From Sphaerotilus microaerophilus (GTDB lineage: Bacteria > Pseudomonadota > Gammaproteobacteria > Burkholderiales > Burkholderiaceae_C): a DNA stretch of 64,000 nt. Every line of letters starts with the position of its first letter. Position 1 is the first letter of the stretch. Positions 34,799-45,610 of this stretch are shown one piece after another. The stretch spans positions 5,963,182-6,027,181 of the forward strand of contig NZ_AP025730.1 in NCBI RefSeq assembly GCF_023734135.1, written 5' to 3'. The translations under genes were made by a program, and so were the position numbers. Under the pieces are notes generated by a model. That model saw only the letters and a program-made list of their open reading frames with translations, had not been told where the DNA came from and did not search any database.

Positions 34799-37700
34799 TC
34801 AGGCGCCCGCGTGGACAGCCTCGCCCGCGTACTGGCGGATGAGCGCGAGCAACTCGTCTTCGCGGTAGGGCTTGCCGAGGTACTGGTTGGCGCCCAGTTC
34901 CAGCGCGATGTCGCGGTGCTTCTGCGCGATGCGCGAGGTGATCATCACCACCGGCAGCCTGGCCAGCGTGGTATCGCCGCGGATGTTGCGCAGCAGGTCA
35001 AAGCCGTCCATGCGCGGCATCTCGATGTCCGACAGCACCACCACCGGGCGTTCACCGGCCAGCATGTCCAGCGCGTCCAGTCCGTCCTTGGCCAGCGCGA
35101 CCCGGTAGCCTTCACGCTCCAGCAGCCGCTTGGTGATGCGACGCACGGTGAGCGAGTCGTCCACCACCAGCACCAGCGGCGCCGGCAACGCCACCTCGTG
35201 GGACCGGGCGGCCTCGTCGCCCGGCATGGCCCCATGGGCCGACCGCATGGTCTGCAGCGCGCCAGGCCCGTAGACACTGGCCAGCGCCACCGGGTTGTAG
35301 ATCAGCGCCACCGCGCCGGAGGGCAGCAGTGTCATCCCGGCCAGGCCCGGCACGCTCGACAGCTGCGGCCCGAGGTTCTTCACCACCACTTCATGGCTGC
35401 CCTGCACCTCGTCCACATGCAACGCCACGCGCTGCTGCGCCGAGCGCACGATCACCACCGGCAGCGTGCGGCCCACCTCGCTGCCGCGCGCGCTGGACTG
35501 CAGCAGGGCCCCGAGCCAGTAGAACGGCAACTGCAGGCCGCCATAACCGTAGGCGCCGGCGTCGTAGGCATCGCCAATGGTCACCGGCGTGGCCCGCTGC
35601 ACCAGCTCGACCAGGTTGGAGGGCACCGCGATCGACTTGTCGCCCGCGCGCAGGATCACCACCTGCGTCACGACGGTCGTCAGCGGCAGCACCAGCTTGA
35701 AGCGGGTGCCCCGTCCGGCATTGGTGCGGGTCTCGACCCGCCCGCCCATGGCCTGCACGTCCGAGCGCACCACGTCCATGCCCACGCCCCGGCCGGCCAG
35801 CTCGGTGACCGCCGCGGCCGTGGACAGACCGGGCGCCATGATCAGGTTGGCCAACTCGCGGTCGGACGGCCGGGCATCCGCAGCCAGCAGGCCCATCTCG
35901 ATGGCGCGCGTCTTGATGCGCGCCAGGTCCAGCCCGGCACCATCGTCACGGATCTCGATGCTGACCTCGTTGCCTTCCTGCTCGGCGGTGATGACGATGC
36001 TGCCGGTCGGGTCCTTGCCGGCGGCCGCGCGCCGTTCGGGCGGCTCGATGCCATGCGTCACGCAGTTGCGCAGCAGGTGCTCGAAGGCCGCGGTCATGCG
36101 GTCCAGCACCCCCCGATCGACTTCGATCGAACCGCCGACGATGTCGAAGCGCACCTGCTTGCCGGTCTCCTTCGAGGCTTGGCGCACGACGCGGTAGAGC
36201 CGCTCGGACAGGCTCTCGAACTCGATCATGCGGGTGCGCAGCAGGTCACCCTGCAGCTCGCGCGTGAGACGGGCCTGCACCGCCAGCTCGTCCTCGGTGG
36301 TCTGCAGGGTGCGCTGCATCGCGCTGCGCACCGTGGCCACGTCGTTGACCGACTCGGCCATCATGCGCGTCAGTTCCTGCAGGCGGGTGTAGCGATCGAG
36401 CTCCAGCGGGTCGAAGGCCTGCGCCGCCGCCCGTGCGGCCTCCATGCGCGATTCAAGCTGCGTCTCGGCCTGCAGCGCGATGTCGTGCAGCTGCTGGTTC
36501 AGGCGCTCCAGGTTGTCGGTCAGGTCGGCCAGCGACGAACGGATCTGTCCGACCTCGGCCTCCAGCCGGGTGCGGGTGATGCTCACCTCGCCAGCGAGGT
36601 TGACCAGCCGGTCCAGCAGCGGCGCACGCACGCGCACCGGCTGGGTGCTGGCCGGGCTGCGGTCCACCGTGACCTGGCGGCTCGCAGGCAGATTGCCCAG
36701 GAAGCGCGACCAGTCGATCGGCGCATCGGCATGCACCACTTCCATGCCGCCCGCGTCGTGCGGCCGGGCATCGAGCGTGGCCGGCACCGTGGTGCTCGCC
36801 TCGGCCTCGGCAGCCATCCCACCCGAGTCGTCCTCGGCCGGAGCCACCTCGGTCTCCGGCAGCGGGAGCAGCACGGGCACGGCCGGCATCGGCTCGCCCG
36901 GCCGCACCGACCGGGCGGCCGGCGCAGGCGCGCTCCAGTGCGCTGGCAGCGGCATCGCCCCAAGCACGGCGAGCGTGCTCGGGGACGGTGCCCCACGCTG
37001 CGCCCGCAGGGCCTCGAAGGCCGCCGCGAGGTGGTCCCCGCGCTGCTGCAGGGCCTCCAGCTCCTGGCGCAGCGGCTCGCCCGGGCCAGTCTGCAGGGCT
37101 TCGATGGCGGACTCGAATCGATGCGCCAGTTCGCCCAGGCGCATCGCCCCGGCCAGGCGCGCGCTGCCCTTGAAGGTGTGCAGCGTGCGCATGCACGCGG
37201 TCGCCAGCGCGTTGTCGCCCGGATGCATGAGCCACTCCGCTAGCTGGGTCGACAGCAGCGGCATCAGTTCTTCGGCTTCTTCCTCGAAGATCGGGAAGAG
37301 CTCGGCGTCGAGCTGGTCCTGCTGGTCGATGTCGGCGTCGAAGGCCCCGGCCGGCGGCACGGCGGCCGGGATCGGTGCAGGCATCGGCGCCGGTCCGGCG
37401 GGCACAGCCAGCCCGGTCACCTCGCCGATGGGCTGCAGGTCGAGCGTCAAATCGGGCAGCAGGTCCAGCGGGATGTCCGCGGTCGCCCCCGTGGCGGCCT
37501 GATCGGGCAGCCCCTCGACGAGCGGGAAGTCGACCGAGACGCCCGTGTCCACCGCGTCGCCCAGGCCCTCGTCCAGCAACAGCGGCAGGTCGATGCTGGC
37601 CAGACCGTGTGTACCGGGCGACTCGGTCGGCTCGGGCAGCGCGGGGAGGGACGCCAGCGCCGAGTCCTGCAACTCGGGCAGCAGCAGATCGGGCTCGGTC

Positions 37701-40700
37701 GCCGCCAGCAGCGGTTGGCCGTCGCCTGCCGGCTGGCCATCCGCCCAGGGCCAGGTCAGGCTGGGGTCGAGCGTCACCCGGGTCTCGCCAGCGATGGGTT
37801 GGTCCGGCTCGACCAGCGCCACAGGCGCAGACTCCTGCGAGCCGATGTCCAGGTCAAGGTCGAGGTCGGTCGACGGGAACGTCACCTCCTCTGCCAGCGG
37901 TTCGCCCACCTCGTCCTGCGAGGCAAACTGGGCAGCGGCGGCGAGTGCCCGCTGCACCTGCTCGCCCGCTGCGGCCTGCCAGGCGTGCAGTCGCTGCACC
38001 AGCTCCTCGGGCGGGCTGCGCAGGAAACCAGCGGCGAACTGGTGCAGCAGGCGACGGATCTCCTCGGCCACCTCGGTGAAGAGCGCCGCGTCGCCGGGCT
38101 CGCCCTGGCCGATGCGGTCCGAGTCGGACAGCGCGTGCTCCAGGTCCCGCGCGAGCTGGGCCAGGTCATTGAAGCCGACCGTGAACGAACTGCCCGCCAG
38201 CGAGTGCGCCAGCGCGACGGCGTTGCCGCCCACCGGCCGATGGAGCTCCAGCGCCCATTCCGCCAGCTCGGTGTTCAGGCGGCGCGACAGTTCGTCGGCC
38301 TCGTTCAGGTAGATGTTGAACAGCGGGATCTGCAGGCGCAGCGGCCCGATGACCTTGACCTCGTCCGCCTCCTCGTCCTCGTCGTGGACCGGCGCAGCCG
38401 ATTCGACGGGTTCGACCGGTTCGGCCGCCGGCGCGCTCGCACGGAAGTCCTCCAGCCGGATGACCTGTGCCCCCCCGGACGATTCCTCGAACGGCGGCAC
38501 AGGCTCGTCGACGCCGATCGCGCCGCCCGCCTCGGTGGCTGCGGTCGGCTCGGCCGCGGGCGCCTCGGGCAGCAACCCAGGCTGGGGCATCACCTCGTCG
38601 ACGGGCGGCTGCGCCGTGTCGCCGGCCACCGGGCCGGTGCGGGTTTCCAGCGGCGCGCGCCAGCTGTCCGGGCTGTCGAATGGCGCTGGCGCCACCCCCA
38701 CCTCGATGCGCTCGACGACGGCTTCGGCAGGCCAGTCGATGATTGGCGCCGCGGGTTCGGCAGACAGGGTGCCATCGCTTGCCGAGGCGCCCAGGTCGAG
38801 GTCGAGCCCGGCGGGCTCGATGGGCAGATCGACGGCCTCGGCCAGATCCGGCTGTTCCTCGGCCGGCGCCTGCGCGGGCAGGCCAGCCGGTTCGCCACCG
38901 AGATCGAGGTCGAGCGCGAATCCGGACACTTCCGGCAGCATCGAACGGCCGTCCCGCTGGGCCCCGTAGACCTCTTCCCAGATCGGCGTGAGTTCCAGCG
39001 GCCGGGTGGCCTGCAGTGGCTCCATCACCGGCGTGTTCGGCGACTCGGAGGGCACCTCCAGGTCCAGCGCGCCCAGGTCCATCGGTTCGGTGGGCACCGC
39101 GGGCGGCGCGACCGGGAAGGCCTCACCCGGCAGATGCACGCGCATCAACTCACCGGCCAGGCGCAGCGCTTCGGCCGCGGCGATCACCGGCTCGGGCACG
39201 AAGGCCTCGGCATGGCCGGCACCGATCGCGTCGACCCAGGCGTCGAAGTACTGCAGCGCATCCGAGGTGAAGGTGCGCAGGTCGGCACTGGCCGGCGCCT
39301 GCTCGGCCAGCCAGTGGTTGTACAGCTGCTCGCCAGCCCAGGCGGCCTCGCCGAAGGCCGCCAGCCCGACCATGCGCGCGCTGCCCTTCAAGGTGTGGAA
39401 GGCACGCCGCACGGTGGTGAGCTGCGCCACGTCGGAGGGCGCCTCGGCCAGGATCGCCAGCGCGCCTTCGGCCTGGGCAAGCACGTCGCGCGATTCCTCC
39501 AGGAAGACGTCGCGCATCTCCTGGTCGTCCTCCAGCCCGGTGGGCACGAAGGCCGGCGGCTCGTCCAGCTGCAGCGGGATCGGCCTGGAAATCAGGCTGG
39601 GCGCGGCCACGGGCTCCAGGCCGACCGGATTCGTGGCCGTGGCGACGAAATCGTTGAGCGCCTGGGCCACGTGCTCGCGTGCGGCCTCCTCGGCACCGGC
39701 CTGATGGTCGATCCGGTCCAGCGCCTCCTGCGCAGCCGTCAAGCTGGCCGTCAACGCCGGCTGGCGAGTGACCTGACGCTCCTTCGACAGGGCGTCGATC
39801 TGGGCCGACACGGCCTGCAGCGGCACCTCGTCGCGCTGCACCGCCGCCGCGATCGCGTGGGCGCGGTCGATCAGGTCCGGCGCCATGGCGCTGCGGCCCA
39901 TCACCGGCGCCAGGATGCCGGTGGAGGCGTCGTAGCGGAACAGCGAACGAGCCATCTGCGGCTGCACGCTGAGCATGTCGATCAGGAAGCCCAGCGCGCC
40001 CAGGTTGCCCGCCAGGCGCTGGAAGGACTCCAGCGTCGCGATCGCCTGCGGATCGGCCTCGTCGTGCAACAGGTGCTCGACATCCTCGCGCATGCGTGCG
40101 CTGGCCTGCACCGCGGCGTTGACGCCAAGCACCGAGAGCACGCCGCGCATCGACACCAGCTGCCCCGGCACCGCCACCAGCAGCGCACTTTCACGCGGGT
40201 TGCGGAAGTACTGGTCGATCTGCCGCTCGACCTCGGACAGCGTGGCGCGCAGCTCATGCACGACGCTGCCCATGGTCTGGCGGTCGGACACGCGGCGGTA
40301 CAGCTCCTCCATCCAGGGTTCGAGCGACTGCGGCGGCTCGCCGGCCGCCGCCGCCGCGATGCGCTGCGCGAGCCGCTCGGAACGAGCGGCCTGGTCGGGC
40401 TGATCGAACTCGCCCTCCTCAAGGGAGGCATCCAGGTACAGCAGGCTGGTGGCGACTTCCATCGCCAGCGGTACGGCCGGCGGCCGCGCCAGCCGCCCGG
40501 TGTGTACCGCGGCGTGCGACAGCGCCTCGGCCAGGTGGGTGCCCGCCGGGTAGAGGCGGCGGATCGAGTCGCCCACCAGGCTGAAGGATTCGAGCAGGCT
40601 GTCCAGCCGGTGCAGCTCGCCGCCAGCCACGCCGTTCCAGGCCTCCTTGGCCGCCGCCACGCGCTTGCGGGCCTGGCCGACCAGGCCCGGATCGACACGG

Positions 40701-41671
40701 CCGTAGAACACCGCGTGGTAGTCGACCGCCGGCTCGTCACCCAGGCGGTAGGCCTGCCGTACGCTCGCCAGCCAGGGCGCCGTCGCCACTGCCGCATCCT
40801 GGGCCGGGACCGCGCAACGGGCGCAGTAGAACAGCAGGTCCTGGGCGAGGCGGTCCGACACCTCCAGATCGCCCTTGCCACGCGCACGCAGCTGCGCCAT
40901 CACGCGCGAGGCGCTGCGCTTGACGAAGACGTCCGGCGCCAGCAGACCGAGGCCCCAGGCTTCGAAGAAGGCCGCGGCGATGCGCCAGAAGGTGGCCGGC
41001 GCCACCGACGCCGGGCTGGCAAGGGCCGACTCGGTGGCGATCAGGCCACAGTCACGCGCCAGGGCTGCCGCCGCGTCGGAGGCGTTGCTGCGCACCAGCG
41101 CCAGCAGGCGGCGCTCGAAATCGGCCTGCATCGCCCCCGGTCGCGGCCCCACGGTGGCCACGGTCGACTCGGGCGGCAGCACCTCGCGCCAGCGCCAGTC
41201 GTGCAGCCAGAGGTCGGCGGGATGCACACGCTCGGCGCCGTTGAGTTCAAGCAGCGCGCGCAGTTGCGGGAACAGCGCGACCGCTGGCGCCGGCTTGCCG
41301 GCCAGGCGCCGGCCCATGTAGTCCAGCAGGGCGAAGGAAGCCCGTTCGACCGTCTCCACACCGGCCGGATCGATGCGCCCGGCCCGACCGATGAAGCGCT
41401 GTACCGCGGCCTCGGCGGCGCGCAGCAGCTGCGCGCCCTCGGGCATGTTGACCAGCTCCAGCGCGCCAACACCCTGATGCAGGTGCTGGCGCGCGGTGCG
41501 CAGCACGGTGGGCTCTATGTCATCAAGGTCCGACTGCCGGCTGGCCTCGGCATCACGCAGGTAGCGGCGCAGCGCCTTGTGCGCGGCTTCCAGCGTCTTG
41601 CGCAGCTCTTCGTGCACCCAGGCCAGGGCGCTGAGATCATCGGTGGCTGCCACTGGGGTTGGGTTGTCCAT
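34799..41671 (-). CDS. chpA: ChpA/PilL-type hybrid chemotaxis histidine kinase, 2290 residues
   Basis: A giant CheA-like kinase of the type IV pilus Chp system. An N-terminal half of FimL/Hpt-like helical repeats (some without His) is followed by Hpt domains with His759 (AFHTLKGSAR), His1156 (LAHSLAGSS) and His1498 (LHTFKGSAR). Between them lie Pro/Glu-rich, acidic linkers. Then come the CheA dimerisation helices (~1600-1760), an HATPase core (LLRNCVTHGIE and GRGVGMDVV), a CheW-like domain (~2005-2140) and a receiver domain with Asp2215 (LSDIEMPRMDG). It acts in the cytoplasm with PilI, PilJ, PilG and PilH. It is followed by a diguanylate cyclase gene. Confidence 0.95.
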   Translation of the reverse strand: MDNPTPVAATDDLSALAWVHEELRKTLEAAHKALRRYLRDAEASRQSDLDDIEPTVLRTARQHLHQGVGALELVNMPEGAQLLRAAEAAVQRFIGRAGRIDPAGVETVERASFALLDYMGRRLAGKPAPAVALFPQLRALLELNGAERVHPADLWLHDWRWREVLPPESTVATVGPRPGAMQADFERRLLALVRSNASDAAAALARDCGLIATESALASPASVAPATFWRIAAAFFEAWGLGLLAPDVFVKRSASRVMAQLRARGKGDLEVSDRLAQDLLFYCARCAVPAQDAAVATAPWLASVRQAYRLGDEPAVDYHAVFYGRVDPGLVGQARKRVAAAKEAWNGVAGGELHRLDSLLESFSLVGDSIRRLYPAGTHLAEALSHAAVHTGRLARPPAVPLAMEVATSLLYLDASLEEGEFDQPDQAARSERLAQRIAAAAAGEPPQSLEPWMEELYRRVSDRQTMGSVVHELRATLSEVERQIDQYFRNPRESALLVAVPGQLVSMRGVLSVLGVNAAVQASARMREDVEHLLHDEADPQAIATLESFQRLAGNLGALGFLIDMLSVQPQMARSLFRYDASTGILAPVMGRSAMAPDLIDRAHAIAAAVQRDEVPLQAVSAQIDALSKERQVTRQPALTASLTAAQEALDRIDHQAGAEEAAREHVAQALNDFVATATNPVGLEPVAAPSLISRPIPLQLDEPPAFVPTGLEDDQEMRDVFLEESRDVLAQAEGALAILAEAPSDVAQLTTVRRAFHTLKGSARMVGLAAFGEAAWAGEQLYNHWLAEQAPASADLRTFTSDALQYFDAWVDAIGAGHAEAFVPEPVIAAAEALRLAGELMRVHLPGEAFPVAPPAVPTEPMDLGALDLEVPSESPNTPVMEPLQATRPLELTPIWEEVYGAQRDGRSMLPEVSGFALDLDLGGEPAGLPAQAPAEEQPDLAEAVDLPIEPAGLDLDLGASASDGTLSAEPAAPIIDWPAEAVVERIEVGVAPAPFDSPDSWRAPLETRTGPVAGDTAQPPVDEVMPQPGLLPEAPAAEPTAATEAGGAIGVDEPVPPFEESSGGAQVIRLEDFRASAPAAEPVEPVESAAPVHDEDEEADEVKVIGPLRLQIPLFNIYLNEADELSRRLNTELAEWALELHRPVGGNAVALAHSLAGSSFTVGFNDLAQLARDLEHALSDSDRIGQGEPGDAALFTEVAEEIRRLLHQFAAGFLRSPPEELVQRLHAWQAAAGEQVQRALAAAAQFASQDEVGEPLAEEVTFPSTDLDLDLDIGSQESAPVALVEPDQPIAGETRVTLDPSLTWPWADGQPAGDGQPLLAATEPDLLLPELQDSALASLPALPEPTESPGTHGLASIDLPLLLDEGLGDAVDTGVSVDFPLVEGLPDQAATGATADIPLDLLPDLTLDLQPIGEVTGLAVPAGPAPMPAPIPAAVPPAGAFDADIDQQDQLDAELFPIFEEEAEELMPLLSTQLAEWLMHPGDNALATACMRTLHTFKGSARLAGAMRLGELAHRFESAIEALQTGPGEPLRQELEALQQRGDHLAAAFEALRAQRGAPSPSTLAVLGAMPLPAHWSAPAPAARSVRPGEPMPAVPVLLPLPETEVAPAEDDSGGMAAEAEASTTVPATLDARPHDAGGMEVVHADAPIDWSRFLGNLPASRQVTVDRSPASTQPVRVRAPLLDRLVNLAGEVSITRTRLEAEVGQIRSSLADLTDNLERLNQQLHDIALQAETQLESRMEAARAAAQAFDPLELDRYTRLQELTRMMAESVNDVATVRSAMQRTLQTTEDELAVQARLTRELQGDLLRTRMIEFESLSERLYRVVRQASKETGKQVRFDIVGGSIEVDRGVLDRMTAAFEHLLRNCVTHGIEPPERRAAAGKDPTGSIVITAEQEGNEVSIEIRDDGAGLDLARIKTRAIEMGLLAADARPSDRELANLIMAPGLSTAAAVTELAGRGVGMDVVRSDVQAMGGRVETRTNAGRGTRFKLVLPLTTVVTQVVILRAGDKSIAVPSNLVELVQRATPVTIGDAYDAGAYGYGGLQLPFYWLGALLQSSARGSEVGRTLPVVIVRSAQQRVALHVDEVQGSHEVVVKNLGPQLSSVPGLAGMTLLPSGAVALIYNPVALASVYGPGALQTMRSAHGAMPGDEAARSHEVALPAPLVLVVDDSLTVRRITKRLLEREGYRVALAKDGLDALDMLAGERPVVVLSDIEMPRMDGFDLLRNIRGDTTLARLPVVMITSRIAQKHRDIALELGANQYLGKPYREDELLALIRQYAGEAVHAGA

Positions 41672-41735
41672 CGGGGTTCAGGGGGCAGCGGCTCGGGGCG
41701 TACGTTGCGGGGGCATCGACACGGTGCGGGCCGGC

Positions 41736-44072
41736 TCAGGCAATCTTGAATCGGGCCACCGACTGACGCAACTCCTCGGCGGTGCGCGAGAGCTGGCGCA
41801 CCAGCTGGGCGGTCGAGCGGGTCCCTTCGCCGGTCTGCTCGGTCACAGCGAAGATGTGCTGGATGTTCTGCGCCACGATGGTGGCGGATTCGGCCTCGCG
41901 GCGCGACTGGGCGGAAATGTCCTCGATCAGTTCGGCCAGCTGGCGCGAGACCCGATCGATCTCGGCCAGCGCGGTGCCGGCGTTGTCGGACAGCTTGGCT
42001 CCCTCGACCACGCCCTGGGTGGAACGCTCCATGGCCGCCACCGCATCGGCGGTATCGGTCTGGATGGTCTTGACCAGCACGGCGATGGCGCGGGTGGCGT
42101 CGGCCGAGCGCTCGGCCAGGCGCTGCACCTCCTCGGCCACCACCGAGAAACCCCGTCCGGCTTCACCCGCCGAGGCGGCCTGGATGGCCGCATTCAGCGC
42201 CAGCACGTTGGTCTGCTCGGTGATGTCGGAGATCAGCTCGGTGATCTCGCCGATCTCCTGCGAGCTCTCGCCCAGGCGCTTGATGCGCTTGGAGGTTTCC
42301 TGGATCTGCTCGCGGATGGTGTTCATGCCGCTGATGGTGTCGAGCACCGCGGTCAGGCCGGAGGTGGCCGCCGTCAGCGACTCGCGGGCCACATCGGCCG
42401 ACTGCTGGGCCTGGCCGGACACGCGCTGGATGCGCCCGGCCATCTGCAGCACCGCCTCGCCGGTCTCGCGGATCTCACGCAGCTGCTCGTCCGACGCGGC
42501 CAGCAGCTCGGTGGAGGTTGCCTCGACCTGCTGGGTGGTGTCGGTCACCCGGGCCACCGTGCCCTGCACCTGCGACACCAGCGTGCGCAGCTCCTCGACG
42601 GTGTAGTTCACCGAGTCGGCGATGGCGCCGGTGATGTCCTCGGTCACGGTGGCCTGCTGGGTCAGGTCGCCTTCGGCCACCGACTGCAGCTCGTTCATCA
42701 GCCGCAGGATGGCGGCCTGGTTGGCATCGTTGACGCGCTTGGCCTCGCGTTCCTGGCGCTCGGCCTCCTGGCGTTGGGCCTCGGCCACCACCGCCCGCTG
42801 GCGCTGGCCGTGGGTGAACACCAGCAGCAGTCCGACGCCACCCACCCCCACCAGCAGCAATGCAGCAGTGATCAGCGCCACGTTGAACCAGCCCATGCCG
42901 CCAGCGGCCGACAGGCTGGCCTGCACCTGCGCCAGCCCCTGGCGCAACGCCGCGCTATCGGCCAGCACCGCCGTCTGGGCCTCGCGGGCAGCAACCAGCC
43001 CCTGCAGGTTGCCCAGGATGGAGCCAGCCTGGGTGCGCAGCTGGTCGTGTGCGGCAATCAGCGCCTGCAGGCGCTCACGGGTGGCCGCGTCGCGGGTGGC
43101 CGTCAGGCGCAGTTCGGCGCTGCCATCGAGCAGTCCGTGGGCAATGTCACGGAAGGTATTCAGGTCCTTGCCCAGCAGGAACACCGCCTCGGGCGATACG
43201 CCGCGCGCACCGACGGTCTCCTGCGCGGACTTGCCGATGCGCTGCGTGAGCATCACCAGCCGGCCCGCCGCGGACACCTCGGTGGACAGCGCATCCTGCT
43301 GCACCTTGAAGGCAGCCACGGCCTCGGCAGTGTCGAGCATCTCGCCGGACTGGCGCTGGATGACCTGCAGCGCCTGCCCCACCTGCGTCAGCAGCTTTTC
43401 CTGGGCCAGGATGGTGCCGGCGTTCTTTTCAGCCCGGTCCACCAGCGGCAGCAGCGGCTCCAGGGCCCGTTGCGCGCCGGCCGGCGCGGCATCGAGCCCG
43501 GCCTCGGAGCTGCTGCCGTGCAGGCCGCGCACGTTGCGCGCCAGCACCGCAGCGGATTCACGCACCTCAGCGAACGCGGGTGCCTGCCCCACCAGGGCCT
43601 GCAGCACCGACTTGGCCAGCCGCTGCGATTCCATCAGGGCCTGCCCGGTGGCACCCACCTGGGCGGCACTGCCACCCGCAGTACGCACTGCCAGCACCGA
43701 GGCCAGCACCAGGACGAACAGGCCCAGCGACAGCAACACCACCAGCAGCAGTTGCTGGCGCTCCGGGGCCAGATGGCCAATCAGCGGCAGGCGCGAGCCG
43801 GCCCGGGACGCGTCCACGCGTTGCGACTCCAGCGGCAGCGAGCGGGTGTGCAGGTAACCCGAAGCCGCCCCGGAAGGCGACGCCTCGCTGATGATGGAGG
43901 CCGCCTCGGCATCAGCCACCGCGCTGCGCTGTGCCGAATCCTGCTGCACGGTCGCCGGCCCGTCGGCGGCGTCACCCGAAGGCAGGTAGGCGCCGCCGTA
44001 GGACACGTCATCGGCCAGTTCGTCGGCACGCTGTTGGGCGTCGGGACGCTTGAATCGATCCAGCAAACTCAT
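41736..44072 (-). CDS. pilJ: PilJ-type methyl-accepting chemotaxis protein
   Basis: A 778-residue inner-membrane chemoreceptor of the type IV pilus chemosensory system. A 106-residue cytoplasmic lead precedes the first membrane span (~107-129). A periplasmic PilJ-type helical sensor follows (two repeats, ~135-385), then a second span (~394-420), HAMP and a long coiled-coil signalling domain with the hairpin tip ([20 protein letters not shown]). The long pre-TM lead resembles the PilJ family rather than ordinary MCPs. It lies between pilI and chpA. Confidence 0.95.
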   Translation of the reverse strand: MSLLDRFKRPDAQQRADELADDVSYGGAYLPSGDAADGPATVQQDSAQRSAVADAEAASIISEASPSGAASGYLHTRSLPLESQRVDASRAGSRLPLIGHLAPERQQLLLVVLLSLGLFVLVLASVLAVRTAGGSAAQVGATGQALMESQRLAKSVLQALVGQAPAFAEVRESAAVLARNVRGLHGSSSEAGLDAAPAGAQRALEPLLPLVDRAEKNAGTILAQEKLLTQVGQALQVIQRQSGEMLDTAEAVAAFKVQQDALSTEVSAAGRLVMLTQRIGKSAQETVGARGVSPEAVFLLGKDLNTFRDIAHGLLDGSAELRLTATRDAATRERLQALIAAHDQLRTQAGSILGNLQGLVAAREAQTAVLADSAALRQGLAQVQASLSAAGGMGWFNVALITAALLLVGVGGVGLLLVFTHGQRQRAVVAEAQRQEAERQEREAKRVNDANQAAILRLMNELQSVAEGDLTQQATVTEDITGAIADSVNYTVEELRTLVSQVQGTVARVTDTTQQVEATSTELLAASDEQLREIRETGEAVLQMAGRIQRVSGQAQQSADVARESLTAATSGLTAVLDTISGMNTIREQIQETSKRIKRLGESSQEIGEITELISDITEQTNVLALNAAIQAASAGEAGRGFSVVAEEVQRLAERSADATRAIAVLVKTIQTDTADAVAAMERSTQGVVEGAKLSDNAGTALAEIDRVSRQLAELIEDISAQSRREAESATIVAQNIQHIFAVTEQTGEGTRSTAQLVRQLSRTAEELRQSVARFKIA

Positions 44073-44138
44073 CCTCGCCTCGTCTTTCCGCAGGTTGATC
44101 CGGTGAGGAAGAACATCGCAGCACAGTGCATCATGAGG

Positions 44139-44669
44139 TCATTCACGGCCGGCAATGCGCAGGAAACGCTCGTCACGCGCCAACACCGCCAGGCTCAGCT
44201 CCTGCCACACCCGCCCCGCGACATCGCGGTAACGCGCCCCGACAAAGGCCGGCCGTGCCGGATCCTGCGGCGCCTCGGGCGTGAGTTGTTCGGCATTGCG
44301 CAGGCCGGCCAGCCGGTCGACGAGCAACGCCACGTTGATTTCCAGCTTCGGGTTGAAGGCCACCAGCCGGGCCTGGTCACGCACCGCCTGCGGCACGCGC
44401 TCGCGCAGCCCCAGGAAGCCCGCCAGGTCCACCACGCCAGTCAGGGCGCCACGCAGGTTGGCCACGCCGAGGAACCAGGGCAGCACGTGAGGCACCGTCA
44501 CCAGCGCACCGGGCTGGAAGATCTCGCCCGCCTCGATCAGCGGCAGCAGGAACGGGTACCCCGCCGACTCGACCGCGAGCCAGCCCACGGTGGGCTCCAG
44601 TTCACGCGCCTCCTGCAGGCGCTCGGCGAGCCGCCCCTGCAGTTCTCGCAGGGCTTCCTTGTTGGCCAT
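44139..44669 (-). CDS. pilI: CheW-like adaptor PilI
   Basis: A 176-residue CheW-fold adaptor that couples PilJ to ChpA. Typical features are GYPFLLPLIEAGEIFQPG, HVLPWFLGVANLRGALTGVVDL and LLVDRLAGLRN. A longer frame starts with TTG at 44675, but ATG 44669 (MANKEAL) is preferred. It begins 15 nt after pilH and is followed by pilJ. Confidence 0.93.
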   Translation of the reverse strand: MANKEALRELQGRLAERLQEARELEPTVGWLAVESAGYPFLLPLIEAGEIFQPGALVTVPHVLPWFLGVANLRGALTGVVDLAGFLGLRERVPQAVRDQARLVAFNPKLEINVALLVDRLAGLRNAEQLTPEAPQDPARPAFVGARYRDVAGRVWQELSLAVLARDERFLRIAGRE

Positions 44670-44683
44670 CGACAACCCCGCCC

Positions 44684-45049
44684 TCAGCCGAAGGCGCGAA
44701 TCTTCTGCACCAGCTCGTCCGGATTGACGGGCTTGACCACATAGTCACGCGCACCTTGCCGCATTCCCCACACCTTGTCGGTCTCCTGATTCTTGCTGGT
44801 GCACATGATCACCGGCACATCAGCGTACTGCGGGTCGCGTGTAATCGTCCGTGTCAACTGAAACCCATTGAGACCGGGCATCACCACGTCCATCAGGATC
44901 AGGTCGGGCTTCTCCTCGGCAATGCGGCGCAGCGCCTCGTTGCCGTTCTCGGCGGTACGCACCCTGAAGCCCTGACGGCTCAGCACGTCAGACAGGAAAT
45001 GAAGTTCAGTTTTCGAATCATCCACCAGCAGGATGTTATGGATCGGCAT
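44684..45049 (-). CDS. pilH: Single-domain response regulator PilH
   Basis: A 121-residue CheY-like receiver. The acid pocket is D10/D11 (LVDDSKTE), the phospho-acceptor is Asp54 (LILMDVVMPG), and the conserved Lys lies in DYVVKPVNPDEL. In Pseudomonas PilH modulates pilus retraction and ATPase choice. It lies between pilG and pilI in the same operon. Confidence 0.95.
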   Translation of the reverse strand: MPIHNILLVDDSKTELHFLSDVLSRQGFRVRTAENGNEALRRIAEEKPDLILMDVVMPGLNGFQLTRTITRDPQYADVPVIMCTSKNQETDKVWGMRQGARDYVVKPVNPDELVQKIRAFG

Positions 45050-45141
45050 GGCGCATCCTCAAGGCATGACCCGTAGGCAGGCCCACGAACCGCGACGGTT
45101 CATCAGGCGCGAGCATAGACCAGTGACCGCCAGGGCGACGG

Positions 45142-45591
45142 TCACGGTGCGACCCGGCAATGCTGGCGCACGGCCTGCAGCAACTGGTCCTTGGTGAAAG
45201 GCTTGGTGAGGTAATCCTCGGAGCCGACCATGCGGCCGCGCGCCTTGTCGAACAGGCCGTCCTTGGACGACAGCATGATCACCGGCACACTGGCGAACTG
45301 CGGATTGCGCTTGATGATCGCGCAGGTCTGGTAACCATCCAGCCGCGGCATCAGGATGTCGCAGAATATGAGATCGGGACGGTGGTCGCTGATCTTGGCC
45401 AGGGCATCGAAGCCATCTTCGGCCAGCACGACCTCGCAGCCCCCCTGCTTCAGGAAGATCTCGGCGCTGCGGCGGATGGTGTTGCTGTCGTCGATGACCA
45501 GGATCCGCAGGGACGCCTGGGCCTGTGCAGGCGAGCCTGACAGGGATGGCGGCGCCACGACAGCCAGTTCCTCATGGGGGTGCTCGTTCAT
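45142..45591 (-). CDS. pilG: Response regulator PilG
   Basis: A 149-residue CheY-like protein with a 28-residue N-terminal extension before the receiver (LRILVIDDSNTIRRSAEIF). The phospho-acceptor is Asp78 (FCDILMPRLDG), and the Lys is in DYLTKPFTKDQ. ATG 45591 has AGGAGG 8 nt upstream and is chosen over the longer frame from 45648. First gene of the pilGHIJ-chpA run; a 92-bp gap separates it from pilH. Confidence 0.95.
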   Translation of the reverse strand: MNEHPHEELAVVAPPSLSGSPAQAQASLRILVIDDSNTIRRSAEIFLKQGGCEVVLAEDGFDALAKISDHRPDLIFCDILMPRLDGYQTCAIIKRNPQFASVPVIMLSSKDGLFDKARGRMVGSEDYLTKPFTKDQLLQAVRQHCRVAP

Positions 45592-45610
45592 GGCTGCGCC
45601 TCCTGGTCCA

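Noticed and set aside
37607..41749. A 1380-codon open frame on the plus strand over chpA
   Set aside because: It is antisense to the motif-rich ChpA gene, is dominated by Arg, Gly, His and Gln as expected from the complement of GC-rich coding DNA, and shows no domain.
41577..44744. A 1055-codon plus-strand frame over pilJ and pilI
   Set aside because: Antisense artefact of high GC; the minus strand carries recognisable chemoreceptor and CheW sequences.
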